The position numbers and the translations under genes were made by a program. Positions 35,822-49,600 of a stretch of 64,000 bases of DNA are shown here, piece after piece. The stretch is from positions 153,611 to 217,610 of the forward strand of contig NW_019091666.1 in the NCBI RefSeq assembly GCF_001949145.1. Reading direction: 5' to 3'. Every line of letters begins with the position of its first letter. Within the stretch, counting starts at the first letter, position 1. Source of the DNA: Acanthaster planci (Eukaryota > Echinodermata > Asteroidea > Valvatida > Acanthasteridae). The notes under the pieces are model-generated. The model searched no databases. It worked only from the letters and a program-made list of their open reading frames with translations, and had not been told where the DNA came from.

Positions 35822-37439
35822 GAATAGAGTGTACAGCTTTGCAGCCATCGTATGACGTTCACTAGGTGTCTTAAACTATTTTGGCAATTTCATTTTCAAT
35901 TTCTTGCATTTTTAAATGCTTTTTATGTAAAATTTACCGTTCCTTTCAAATTTAACTTTGTTTTTCTTTTTTTGTTTTACTTTTCACTATTTCTTTTGAA
36001 TGGAGCACCCATTGTGGGGCATCAGGGCTGTAGAATGAAGCACTTTTACTTTTCATATTCTGGCCCATCTCTCTGGGTTTTTTTATGTTCAGGATTGCAT
36101 GTCCGTGCGGTAACAATGTTCCCCATTTTTTTAAAGTTAAGAGCTCAACAATATTTCTACAGATTTTATTATAGCCCATTTGCAAAAGTGACCGTCAATA
36201 AAAAGGGGCTACTTTCGATGAAGAGTGACAACTTAGATTGTGAAAAATACAGCTTTTGTCTTAAGGGAGGTTAGGGCCTACACCATTTTTCCCTTCTATG
36301 ATTGGCTGACTTAAAGGTTCAAAATATACTGGAGTTCTATCTAAGGCCAAGAATAATCAGTGTATTCACTTGAAGTAATACACCTCTTCAAATATATAAA
36401 TCTGTGGATTCATGGCAGTGGCTTTTGCTGTGTGGGGGGGAATTCAAAAGCAAATGCACTTTCGAGCTCATTCAACGTGATAATGGAGGAAAAATATAAC
36501 CTGTTTCTTTGATAATTAAAAATTTCAATTAGTTTTTTCTTACTCACGTATGAAGTATTCTCATTTGAAAAAGAAATTTTAACAAAATAACAAGTATATG
36601 AAAAAGTCCGTCCCCCTTCCCGCTGGATATGCCACTGACTCATGGCAAAAACTTCTTCAAGCAGTAAGTTTAAAACATAACTGCGGTTGGCTCGTATCTG
36701 TGCCAAAGAGGGTGTATTATAGACAACAATATTGCGGTGTGTCGCGGCGTCGCCTCCTTTATCCGTCGCCTCCTGGTACATGCATAAAGGTAAGATTACA
36801 AAGCAACATAATGACTTCAGACCATCAGTGTTTGATTAAAATTAACTCTTTAGGACAAAAGAACTCGGAAAGTACTCTGATAGATGAATCATTCAAATAG
36901 GTAATATCATCATCTAATTTGTCAATTTCATCATTCAATCCGGTAATTTTGCAGTTTTGTTTGGCATTTTCAATCGTTTGTTTTGCGTTCACTTTTTTTC
37001 ATGCAGCGAAAACCGGTTTGCGCGTTTTCGTCCTACGCTTTAAATTCTTCGTTCCACTTGGTAATTTCGCCATTTTGTTTTGTGCTTTCATCATTCCATT
37101 CATTTTAATGATTCAACTACCAAACTGAATGTTGGAATTATCCAACAGAATGGTAAAATGCAACGTGAATTGGTGAAATTGTAATTGCCAACTAGAATGG
37201 TAAACGGACTCATTGAGTGATGGTATAGCCAAATAGAACAACGAAGTTGCCGAATGTAATGGTAAAATGCCGTATGAAAGGACGGAATTGGCGAATGGAG
37301 TGGGAAATTGGTAAATAGAACGAAATTAAGCCACCGAAGACAGTAATGGCGTTTCATATCAAAGAAGCCCGACAGCATTCAGCAGGTCACAGGCATGTCA
37401 GGGCAAGCCAGGCAGCTGTTGACATATACAGTCCTTGAT
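35822..37439. other. Intergenic DNA, nothing recognised
   Basis: Open frames of up to 140 codons exist (35852-36274 and 36410-36781), but they are low in complexity or cross-strand shadows. I see no domain, signal or splice support. Confidence 0.35.
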
Positions 37440-37560
37440 GTCTGCCATTCGCCACTGGAATTGGCCAGACTCTGGCTAGAGTATTTTTCTGGCTAAGGGG
37501 AAGCCCCCACGTCTACCGTAACTAAACCAGGTTCTTTTAACAGAGGTAGGATTACATGGG
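37440..37560 (+). repeat. Dispersed repeat copy (GACTAAACCAGG family)
   Basis: Contains GGAATTGGCC, GGGGAAGCCCCCACGTCTAC and GTAACTAAACCAGGTT in the order seen at 27985-28100 (+) and, inverted, at 50770-50890. The family is probably a short interspersed element, but termini were not defined. Confidence 0.55.
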
Positions 37561-40500
37561 AGGTTATTGCAGTTGGCCGTTATTTGTTTTTGCCAAGTAC
37601 ATAGCAAAACCTGGCGTACGCTACTGACGTCAGTGTCTTCACACAGCAATCAAATTTAAAAATACACACATTCAATCAGTTGAAAAAACTAGCAAGGATT
37701 ATTCATATTTGACCACCGTCTTGAGCAAAGAACATAATGGTCCAACAAATTAATTCACCAATGAACAGACATGTTTAACGCTTTGGCATTAAAATTCCAG
37801 ATTCTTTGGCAGTTGTCACTTGAACTATAGGTACTGGTATGTAAACAAATAGCTGGTCGTGAGACACTGGTGAGTCTCTTCACCGCTCCCATTGGCGTGT
37901 ATTTACGGCAGACACACTTGCTCGTTACGTTGTTTGCCGTTTGTTTCAATGTATGCTAATTTGAATGTGCTGAGCGCTAAATGACTTGCACATAAACGGA
38001 AAGGAAAGTAAGAAAACAACAAAAATGTCTTGTGAACTCAGAGTGTGCTAAATGGAATGGCAATCTGATGTTTTGTCTTTGAGTGACGCAACTTTAAACT
38101 GGATATCCCAGCCAAGAAATTTGTATTTCCTAATATTCAACTAAAAAGTATTAAAAATGACGACTGAAGTAGTGTCCTGATCAAAATTGGATGAATACAT
38201 ACTTTCATGACTGAAATCGCACGTATTTACGACGAATTCGTAAGAGTCAATAATGACTCTTACAATATATCTACAAAATCGGCACCCGTTAACAGATATT
38301 TAAGACGAAACGCATTTTTACACAATGGTCGGCCAACCATCGTTAAAAACAGAACAAAATTTCTGTTTTCTCAATAACAACAGATTTCTGGGCTGAAATG
38401 TTTTGCAGATTGACTGAGGCTGTTATTTAGTTTCTTTCATGTACAATTTTCAGGGATTTTTCGGCAGTCTCGTTTTTGTGTTTTTGCAGTAGTGATATCT
38501 ACCTTTAAGCTTGGAACGTATCTTTAACACATTGGAATGTGGCTTCGTAATTTCTAAGCGCATGTACCCATTGCACTTTCACTACAAAGTATTGAAGTTG
38601 TAACAAAAATCTGATTTAATTTTTTTACACCACACAAACCCAGTGGCCTGGTTACTCCTGAAAATTGTGGAATAGAACTCAAACCAAAAAGTTAGTTACC
38701 TGCGTGTGAAATTATGTTTATATCGCGATCCAAAGCATCATATGTAACTTCACTACCTGAGGTAGAACTTTGACTCGTCGTAACTCCATTGCCCCAAAGA
38801 TCAAGCGTAAGACCTTGGTGTTCAAGTAAAAAAAAATATAAAATGTATAATGTCACTGGTAATCCCTAGATAGCAGAAAACAAGGGTGACACCAATTTTG
38901 CGAAAATTTGAGAAACTGTTCTGGCACAGCGCGCAGTTTTCCGCGACAGTTCAGCCGAAAATAATTTATATTTTTTTTCTACTGCGATACCCAATGCCCG
39001 CATGTAGCCTTGAACTTCAATGAAAGTGACAACATTTCAATGAGTTCAAACTTAACATTTCTAATGTCTGTAATCCGTGAACAAAAGTGCAGTACGTAAT
39101 GAAATGCGCGCCCATGCATGCAGTTTGTGAAGATAATGGATAGTGTGTACGCACCAAATATGCGTATTCGGACAGATGATGTTTTGTTTTTTACTTCTGT
39201 CGGATACCCACACACACCCGAGACTTGAGATAACATCAAAGTATGAACATCAAATGCGACGTTCACATTTCGCACTGCGTGTGTGCAAATCAACGAGTAT
39301 GAACCAATATAATAGTCCACCGATTCAGACCTCTTCAGCAGCTCCAGATAAACTGTTAAAAATATGTGTAACTGCCGACTCTTATGGCTGACCTTGACCA
39401 CCCTGGCTCCTCGCATCCATAAAAAGACAAAATGAGGAACAACAAAACCCAACTTTGCGGACATGCATCATTGCTGCTCCATAAATAGACCGGAAAAGCT
39501 AATTTTTTTTCGCAATTTGCTCCCTGCTGTAGTACAATCACATGCACGCTTCACCTCAAAGGCAATCATATGTGGTTCAGTTTCAATTTTTCTTTATCTG
39601 TTTTTAAAATCTAGAAAGAAACATCAAATGACAAAAAGCAAAACAAATCAATACCACACACACACACCCTCGCAAGGAACGTAATTCTAAACTTATTTTT
39701 TTCCATCTGCATACTTAAACCTGTATAGGCAAACTCGATACTAATGGAAAGTTGGCTCTTTCAGCATGGAGGTATTGGAGCTTTTTGTTGACAGACTTGC
39801 CCTTCAAACGGGGCTAAGACGGGAAACTATCCGGAAAGCTTATACTGCTGTTTGCTGAAGACTCGCAATGTTTTCTCTGTTTCCACTGTCATTTTCTATT
39901 CTTGGTAAAAGTAGGCCTACGAACTTTTAATATAAAACGCGAAAAAAGGTTTCCAGTTTCGGGTCAGTGCGCACACTGCAGTAGACTTCAGCATCAGCAA
40001 AATAAACAAGTTTTTTTATTCGGTACTTTAAGATGATGCCCCAAAGCTGCCAAACTTGCTTCATGGTCTGGAATCCTGCTTCTGCATAATTGTAGCGTGT
40101 TTTATCGAACAATATAGGAAGAGAGCCCTTTTGGTCCCCCTACAGATTGTGCTATATCTGGCGAGCACTCTTTCAGATGGATTTGTCGTCAGTTGTACGT
40201 CCAAGAACAAGACAAAAAAAGGTTTTTCTTATGTTTGCAAACTAGAAACACTTTGAAACAGTGGAGAGTAACAGTCTATGTGTTCTAAAGCAATCGCACC
40301 TTTAAATCATTTCTAAAAAAGTAAGTAACGGGAAAGCTCGTTCCCTCACCACTTTTGAGCCTATCCCTGACCAGAAACCGGAGACTTTCTAGGCCTTGTT
40401 ATGATTTATTTCTTCACTCAATTTATGGAGTATCAGGTAAGCTCTGTTATTACTTCGAACTGTGCAGTGATGCAAGTCTTTCAAACTCTAGCTCAATCGT

Positions 40501-42867
40501 AATGTGACTTCACCTCTTTTGTGTCTGGATGTAAAGCCACAGAACTTATGAAAACATTCACTTGTACATTTTCAAAACAAACAATTGGGTTTACAGTACT
40601 GTGGACTTCACCGTTGTGGGTTCAGTTCCACAAGCTTATGGTAGAGCACTGAGGGACAAGTCTCCCTTAGCCTAGACCAGGACAAACCCGTAACGCTATA
40701 GAAAAGGAAGTATTCTTCAAGTGATGTTGCAAAGTTGTGATGCTGCTCGAGCTAGATATCTCATAGACGGTTTAACATGAGGTGTTAGGTTGGTTTTAGG
40801 GTTTATTTTCAGGCGAAAAGTACCAACATCAAAGAATTTCAAAATAAGCATTGGACAATCTGGATGTACTATCTGAAAAGCTGAATATGAAAATTGCAAA
40901 GGAAGACTTGCGGGACTTTTCCACAAAGACCACTTATCAGCTTTTGCGTGGGACCAATTGGCTTTGCTCCTAAAAAACTTGGTCCTTTCAAAAAACAACC
41001 TGTGTCAGCCTAAACGAGATTCAATGACGCATAATTAAACGCTTACTTTTAAAGGCCAACGCTGCACATGTGTAAACGACAAAGGCTCGACCAAAACATT
41101 AAAACTGTTGAAAATACCAATCTTAGACCTTGAGAGAATTATATCTTAATGCATCCATACTTTTCCAGTTTATCGGTTATATTTGCACACATGATCCTAT
41201 CGGCATACGGCATAGTTCTAGAACGTTAGAAACACATTGTGAAACGGTAGATGTATTTGGTTCACATGTTTAGCCAATGGGCATTGGAGGTTATGTTGAG
41301 TTTATCTTGAAAACAATCATTACCAACTAAATTTATTTTATTAGGCAATTATAAAACCGCAAGAATATCAAGATACCAAAAGCACAATTTGTTGCTGATA
41401 CACAATAGCGTTAAATGTTCTTTGGTGATAAGAGAAGCAATGAATTCTTCTATTTGCATCATTGAATGGAAGTGTAACCCTAATAAAACTACTCGTCTAA
41501 AATATATTTCAAGGAAAGATTCTGTGTAGAGGATTGCATTTTAACGTTTACAGATTTCATGCATATTAAAACTAAGCAACTGCTTACTGGTAACAGCAAA
41601 TATATTGACCGCTAATCATTACATCCGAGTAAATAGGTCACTTGCAGTGAAAACTTTACATGGTCCCGAAAGGAAAGTGGTGGTCTTATGGTTTCTACTT
41701 ATTCCTTGTTGCTTTTCTTGTATGTAGTTGATCAATCTGTTCATCTAATTAATTATTCATGTTTACTTGTAAGTACAATTTGCACGAGTGAAGTAAACGT
41801 TGTGATTGATTGGCTGCAGAAAATCAATATTTATTAGGGATGTATGGATAAAGTCCTTAACGCTAGACTACAAATGTTCTCGCACATGAGTACAAGCGTA
41901 TTCCAACCAGTGCACTCTCTGCTCAGCACAATCTTAACTGAAGCTTATTTATAAGCAAACATCTTGACAAATAGCACACACAAGGTAAAGAGAAGGATTT
42001 TAAAAACAATCTTTTTCATATTCATGTTGAACTAAACTGTTCCACAGCTTGCATCAAGACAGGTTCTAGGAAATGCATCCCAAAACATGCAAACCCTTTC
42101 TTACCTGTCTACCATATTTATATCAATGATAAATGACAGTTAACGGGAGAGCGATCGCACAAACAACGATTACACAGATTACATAAATAAACTGCACGTC
42201 AAATAGAGGTAACAGAATCTAATTTTGCGAAATGCACATGTAAATTACACACATGATTATTTAATAAGTATGAGTCATTCAAGAAATGTATTTCATCAAA
42301 GGGCTTTTGATTTTCAACTGAGACTTACTTAGAAGCTGTATTTGCATTTAACTAACTGATTTTTGTCTTTCACATTTTTGGATACAAGTAGAAGTTAATT
42401 TAGAACCAACCTGAAATTTCATTTCACACCCAGGGCAACTAGAACTGCATTGAGTATAAAAAAGCCAACAGCGCAAACTTTGCTAATACAGGCACTTACA
42501 GCGACAAATCTTCTACTGCAATGAAATTACAGTGCTTAATTAATGGTCAAGTTGCAATATACCCAGTCACAGGCACTGGTTAGGAGCCATCTTTTTGGGG
42601 AAGGAGGGGCTAGACCCTTCGCACATGACGCCCCCTTGAAACATTCTCAACTCTCTCTACTTTTTGTTTTCATTTTTGCATGGGGAAAAGGCAAATGTTC
42701 AAGGCTTAAGCCCCCCCCCCTTTCCCCGTAAAAAAACTGCCTGCCCAGTCACCTGAAGAACAAATCCCACCACGAATAAATTTGTAAACGGAGGCTTCGA
42801 TTTTGCTTAGTAGAATTTTGTTAACAATTAACAACTTGAAGTGAAGGTGTTGCTGCAAGTCAGCATT
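37561..42867. other. Intergenic DNA, nothing firmly recognised
   Basis: A 161-codon minus-strand frame at 38979-39464 is the longest unexplained one here. Its composition is not obviously random, but it has no recognisable motif, signal peptide or partner exon, so it is not called. No polyadenylation site for the phosphatase gene ending at 42868 was confidently placed. Confidence 0.35.
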
Positions 42868-45800
42868 CTACAGGTTGGCATAGATGACATTGGAATCCAA
42901 GTACAATTGAAGAATCTCGTAACACAGTGTGTAGTGCTCCTGTAAAAAAAAAAGAATTATAAAAACCAAGCCAAGCCATGATGAACCATGAAACGCAAAA
43001 CTTAAATCCTCAAAATTCCAATCCGCCCAGCTTCTTAGGTAACCGCTAAAAATATGTCCCCGAAAACCGGTGTGTTTATCATTGAATGTGACTCCACAGC
43101 ACGTTACATTTTCAGTACAAATTACAACACCGGTGTTTTCGAAATGATTCCCTGCATAAATTTCAGGCATGCTAAACTACGCTGCTTCCATTTAAGAGTA
43201 AGACCTTCAATGTGAATTCTTTCAACTCTACCAAGGCAAAGGATTCATCTGTCACTGCTGGACGAGTTGTTGCAAGGTCACCATTAAAGTTTCTTGGAAA
43301 ACAATAAGTAAGCTTTTGATCGGATAAATCATAACAGTACATTTCATAACTACTATGAAATGTATAATGCATAATATAAAACTTGCAGATGCAAATATCC
43401 AGAACGTTCACTTACCACTGAGTACATCACATTGTGATGTGCCATCCGGAGGCGGAACACGGCTTGAAACACGTCTACAAGCTTCTCCTCTTTAGACTGC
43501 TCCAGAAGTGACATTATGGCGCAGTAGACGGCACTGCGACCCACGCCATCACTTCCAGGAAGAAATAAACCATTTATCATTGTGAAGGATACAAAACAAG
43601 TTTAAACCTCACTATTAGCCAGTAGCATATTTCCACACTGGGGAACTAGATAGTAAAAAATGTCAGCTTTTTAAACTGTCATCATTATCGTAATAATTCC
43701 ATCAAAGATTTCATTTCCGTTATTATCAATTTACCCCATGTAGAAAACATATATGTTCAAAATGACGAGAATGTTGCAACTCCTACAGGGTGTTCCACAA
43801 TCTCATGGTCTTACAAAATCTCGTCGCTGCTGGTAAGATCATTTTTACTCACATGCAGTGAGCCACGATGGGTGTGTCCTTGTCAAGCCACTTTTGAGTA
43901 AGTCCCATGAGATTTAGCATTCCGTGCAAGGAGGTGGGCTTGTCCGCATCGGAGGGCCAGTCTAGACACTCAAACTGGCAGACAGTGCGGGGTTCCTCTT
44001 CAGTCTGTAACAAGTTAGATTTGAAAGAATACATGATCGGTTATCATCCGGAGGTTTAAATTGGACATGATTCGCACGACAAGGGACGGTCGTGTGGGGG
44101 ACTCCTTCCAACCAAACATTAATTCGTGATCTTGCAAATCACATCTACATATATGTAGTTGCTGCTTGTTACACGCGATACTATTGGCCTTTTAAATAAA
44201 GTTTACACTCATTTGTTGGCATGGAAAAATCTCTTTTGTAACTTTATTTCATTGCAACTTTGATCTGCTATAAATTGAAAATATTTGTATTCTATTTTTC
44301 TTCTTTGAAATCCTTTCTGCACGGGCTATTCTGGAAGGGGGCCGGGGTGTGGGTTTAGCCACCTTTCGGTAGGTGCACTGTACCAAATATGACTATATCT
44401 CACCAAAGTACCAACATGTCAGCCTAATTAAGCCTATTGGGCCTACTGTCTCTACGTTTCAGTGGCATTGTTCCTTGTAAAAGGTTGGTAAACCCTATCC
44501 GGCCACCAGTATAAATGCCTTGGTTTTATATTACCTTGTGGTCCTTGTTTCTCAGAGTAAACACCCGCTGTCTTACATTGTCGTACTCTTTCGTCTCTGT
44601 TAGCTCGACAAGAAGTGGGCCAAATTCTATTGTCGAACCTGTCTTCTCTGGCCAGTACTGGCACATAGTCTGTAAAGCAAAACAGAAAGGACTGAGAACT
44701 ACAAAATACTGTAATGAATGACTTGACAAACTCTGGGCGAGGAAAAACAACATACTGCTTGAATTCGCCCAACGTCTTGATGTCGTCTCGGTCACGCTCC
44801 CACAGGAAAGCTTACATGTCATGTACACATTGGTGTCCCCAGTATAAACATCGGCCGGTTCGGTTTGAAACTGCACGTCACAGCAGCACAATGATCTTAT
44901 GAATCTTTAGGTCTTGGTCAATGTTAAAAGCTAAATTAAGCTATGTGCAGTGGTTGTATTCACTGTTTTATTGACGCACTGGACGACCACAAATGAGAAC
45001 AGGTGCACTTGATAAATAACTTTACCTCATTAGCTGGATCCAACGGGTTCAACATGACAATGCAACCCACTTTGTAGTCATACACCAAGCGCCAAATATC
45101 TGCTACGGTGTTTGGCATAGGCATCTGCGTACTGATATACATGCTCTTCTTGTGGTAGCCCTGTTGAAGCACAAGAACCAAAACGGATTAAATTAATGTG
45201 GTCGATTCCACCACAAGTTCCTGCAATCATTTCTTTGTCACTGTTCCCGATTTTGCTTCTGGTGACTGCTCTTGTAGATGAACTCCAAAAGGTGTAACTG
45301 GAATTGGAAGGACTAGTGGAGGGACTTACATGACCTCAACGTTAACAATGAAAAGGGTAATGGAAGTTCCTTCTTCTTATCACTTCACACAAACTTCGAG
45401 TTCAATTTGAAGTTTATAAAGCTAATTGATGTCAGCATTTTAAGGCTAGGCTTTCAGCACAATACAACCGATATCTTCTGTACAATTTAGTAACATTTTG
45501 AAATTTAGACAAATGTCTAACCAAAACAGTTTGCAGATTAAGTCTTCATGATAAAGTGGGAGGAAAGTGCAAAAATTTGTAAAAATGCTGGTAATATACT
45601 GGAGATTTGGACAATTATTGGTCGTAATGTATCCCCATCTGAGCAAATTGATCAACTTACCGGTAGGAAATGTGCGTTGATGTAATCGGTGTCATTTTTA
45701 TATACGCTAGTCATCAATACTGCCCGGGAACGTTGCTCTGTGGAAAGAAATGGTCCGTACCGAAGGACGTTACATCAGCGTCGTAACTGATACTGCACAA

Positions 45801-46620
45801 GTACTTCCTAAATATTTTCACTTGTTACCACCTGCACCTTAACGACAACTGATAAATGATTGAACAATTGGTAAAACAATAATGAAGGGAAAGTCGTGGC
45901 TTAAATGAGATGCAAAACTCAAGACTATAAAAGGCGTATTTACCAAAGTAAATGTACTTTATTAAAAACAATGCTTCGTGTCGTTCCTAAGAAAAAGAAA
46001 TATATCCAACACAGTATAAAAATTATATTTAACAGAACTTCACTCCTACCTCAAAGCAGAAAGCACTTTACTTCAAAAAAAAATGCCAATTGTCTCTCAC
46101 ATTTAACGTTTTTGCACCTGAAATTCAGCTGTGCAAATCGGCTTACTAGAGACACATATTACATATACCCCACTCTGAAATATCGAATGACCACGTTTTC
46201 CAGAGTATATAAGGGTAGATAGAAAAGCGTTTTACGCTGCCCTATGATATTTTCAAAACTGAAAAAAATTGGAAACTTACATCAAGAGTTCCTAAAGGAG
46301 TGACCTTTCGAGACCCTTTCCTTGACTTTATAACGATCATTTCGTCTTTATAGCAGTATTTTGAAAATCAGCGGTATAGATGACAAAAAGTTGAAGGCCA
46401 GTACAGTGGAGAAATACAGAAACCACACCGTCAAATGGGTACACATGTTATGCAAAAATTGATAAGCCCTGCAGACGTACCGAAAACATTTGTTTAAATT
46501 TGACTACTCACTGGCGGGGAAATCAGCAAATCTATTCTTGTCCACATTCTCAGGGCGCAGTCCAGCCTGCGGAGTTTCTCGCTCCGTACTGCGCTTCATT
46601 GCCAGCAGTTTGAGCAGGGT
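42868..46620 (-). CDS. Phosphatase exons 22-28: D2, probable pseudophosphatase, ITIM-like tail
   Basis: Seven exons carry a second PTP fold ([61 protein letters not shown]). Three catalytic features are lost: WPD reads WPS, the signature reads HCIDGVGRSA instead of HCSAGxGRTG (Cys ~1299 and Arg kept), and the Q-loop glutamines are absent (MYSVEHY). D2 is therefore probably inactive and regulatory, as in many tandem receptor phosphatases. The protein ends VIYANL, an ITIM-consensus (V-x-Y-x-x-L) and also YxN motif. As in D1 the intron follows the signature Cys codon. Confidence 0.93.
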
Positions 46621-49600
46621 CTACCGCCAAGGGTAAAGAAACTCTGTGAAAAATTCTGTCCAATTATTTAACCTTTTGTCCTTTCACAAGCGGTGCAGTG
46701 TTTGATACAAGATATACGTGATCCTACTCCATTCAGCGGTAGTGATTGTTTCCTGTAATCTAAAGAATTTGTTGTCACATGCAAGAGATACTTTGGAGCG
46801 CATACCTCTTGTGTACATTATAGGTAACGGTATGCAACACTAAGGTTACATGGCGTTTGATTTCAATCTCTTCTTTCTAGTTTGCACTATTTTCTCTTGA
46901 AGAAAAGTACAAGCGCAAATCAACTGTAACGAAGTATTTCAAGACCAATTCCAGTACAATAATGTTCGTTTTCTTAAAACAAACAATATTTTGCCGGAGT
47001 ACCAAAGCTTTACTTTTTCATTATTGTATTTCCTTTCACTTTCGAGCACTTAGTGTAGGTCTCAACTTCAATTTTTTTTTAAAGTCTACTTAAATTCATC
47101 AAAGTATTTTCAATTGTATGGTGCTCTTATATTCTTATGTAACACCAGAAGTCGTCTTTAAAGAGTTCCTGAATTCTTATGATGCCGTCCTTTCTTGTAC
47201 GGTACCAGTGCCAATTATTTGTTGCAATTGTTTTCAGGACACTAGCTCTGTCACAACTTTGTCATATTTTCTGCAGTCATCATTTATTAATTTCTGCAGT
47301 TATAATTTATTATTAAATTATTTCGGAAGCAGAGTTTATGTCTCTTGTGTAGGATTTTGAGTTCTTGTTCGTCTTTCGTCTGTCTAAATGCCTTGTCTAA
47401 CAGTATTATGAATCTGGTTACGGTCAATCTTTTTCAAACTTTTAAGTGTTCAAGTTAGATATGATGCGGCTTTTTTGAGTATTGCTCTTCTTGCGAAGGT
47501 TTTGAATCCCATGGGATTAATGGTTTACCAACCATATAATTATTGCTAACAAAAAGGTCATTGTTAATCTGATAAAAAAAATTGAAGTCCAACATAGAAA
47601 AAGTTGACGTCTAACATCTCAAAATGATATAAATCAATGCAAATTAAGCTTACCAAAACTAACATGAAACGTAGTTTCTCCTTTGTCTCTTCTGTTTATT
47701 TAAAGTTTTCTGTTTTTCTTTCCGAGAAAGAAAGCTCTGTTTAAATCAAGTGCGCATCAGGAGGCCTACTATACCAAATTTAGAGACAACGTGGATTGGA
47801 AATGGTGAAATTGTTCGCTAGTAAACTGTACTTTTGATCGACGTCTTCCTGAGACCTCCAACAATTAACAAAGGAGTGTTTGAATATTCATGAATTAATT
47901 GACAAATGCCCTTTCGCAAACTGAAATCGAACAACACTCTTTGGTGGTCGAATGCGGATATAAATAACATTCAATGTAAACGATTTTGTATGGACCTTGC
48001 ATTGAACTGAAACGTCATTAAACTTATATTGACCCAGAGAGCCTATATTGTGTACTTATATTGTGTGCGGTTTACATTGTTCCTATATCGTTCCGATATT
48101 TAGTTACCTCAAATTGTTTTTCCAAGCCCGTTTTCTTAGCACCCTTGGCCTTCTCTTTAAGCGCAGTCAGCTGACGACGAAAGTCAGTAATTTCATATGC
48201 TGTGTTACCAGTCATGGAGGCAGCTAGCAGGGCATCAAAAACGAATCGGTACTGCTCCTGAAGAAAAACATTCATTTAAAATAATTTATGTAAAAAATAC
48301 GAATAATCAACAAAAATGAGCAATTTACTTTCACTTGTTTGGAATGTAATCATCCACACGCATTTCAAGGAAAACTTAACCTCCTTATCTTACCGGAGTT
48401 TGCACCATCTTAGTTCGTTTTTGTCTCATGCGATAAATGAAGCCAAGCACATCAACTCGTCGCTCCTTCTGCATCTGATCTAGCATGGAGTCCAGAGCAA
48501 TGTATGTCCCTGTGCGGCCGATACCAGCGCTGGTCAAGATAAATGTGACACTTGCTTAGAACTTGTTTATCAACACCTCTATGACAATTCGAATTTTTCT
48601 ATAACTATATTCTGAGCCTAGAAAAAAGGCACAGGGAATATTTGGCTAACGGACACTTAGCCATTGTTTTGTTTATGCATTTAATGTTTTGGTACAAACT
48701 TAGCTTTCTCCTAGTTGGGGAATTTATAAACAGTTTGTTCAGTGCCGCAAGAAAAATAAACTACGCCATTTGAAATCGCCAAAAATCGTGAAAAAAATTG
48801 CATTGAAATAACTAAAATGTGCTGGACATTGCAATTTTCTACCATCAAGCCCTGAAAGGATCCATACACTTCAAAATTCCTATCACAAAAGGAAAGTACA
48901 TTGTAATAGGACGGAGATGTACAATCACAGTCCGGACACTTATTTACATTATTTACTTGGATATACATGTACATAAGAAGGATTATTTATGAGACAAAAA
49001 TTTTAATATTGTGTAAAATCAAGGCCAGATTTGTTTCTGGCCAATCCAGTCTTTCCCACCTGCAGTGGATAACAGTTCGGCCTTTGTTATGCTCTTTGTT
49101 CACAACGCGCATGAAGTTGAGCAAAGTAGTCGGGTACTCAGGGGGTTCCATGTCCGGCCAGGTTTTGAAATGAAATTGCTTCACCAGACGGCTTCCTTCA
49201 TCACTGACAACCTAGAAGAACAACGAAAAGTGTTTTTTTTTCAATTTAAACAGTAATGCAGTAAACATTAAAACACACATATAATCATATAAATACCGTC
49301 AGAAATAGTCGTCATAAGTTTTTACACCTTGTAGTATCAGCAGCCTTGAAAAATGTTTGCTAAATTAGTTCGGCGATTTATCACTTCTTCTTACTGCACT
49401 TTTTTTCCTTCTCATAAACTGTGTATTTTCATAACTGTGCAGTGCTTTGCGAAGCACTTGTGACTTGGCATGATTGTTCATCTACATGTCGATGGAAAAA
49501 CCCGACACTGCAAATTCAAAAATGACATTCCCATTACCGTGGAAATTTCTCCGATAAAAAAATTAATCAGACTTTGCATACAGTTTGAAGCCTTTAATAA

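Noticed and set aside
38979-39464. 161-codon minus-strand open frame
   Set aside because: Longest unexplained frame, but no motif, signal peptide, splice partner or family resemblance; left uncalled.
40605-40650. tRNA-like GTGGGTTCAGTTCCAC stem-loop
   Set aside because: T-arm-like hairpin only; no A box, anticodon arm or acceptor stem at the right spacing.
44526-44891. 121-codon minus frame reading past the D2 exon 44669-44535
   Set aside because: Only the part after the acceptor at 44670 matches PTP sequence; upstream residues are intron read-through.
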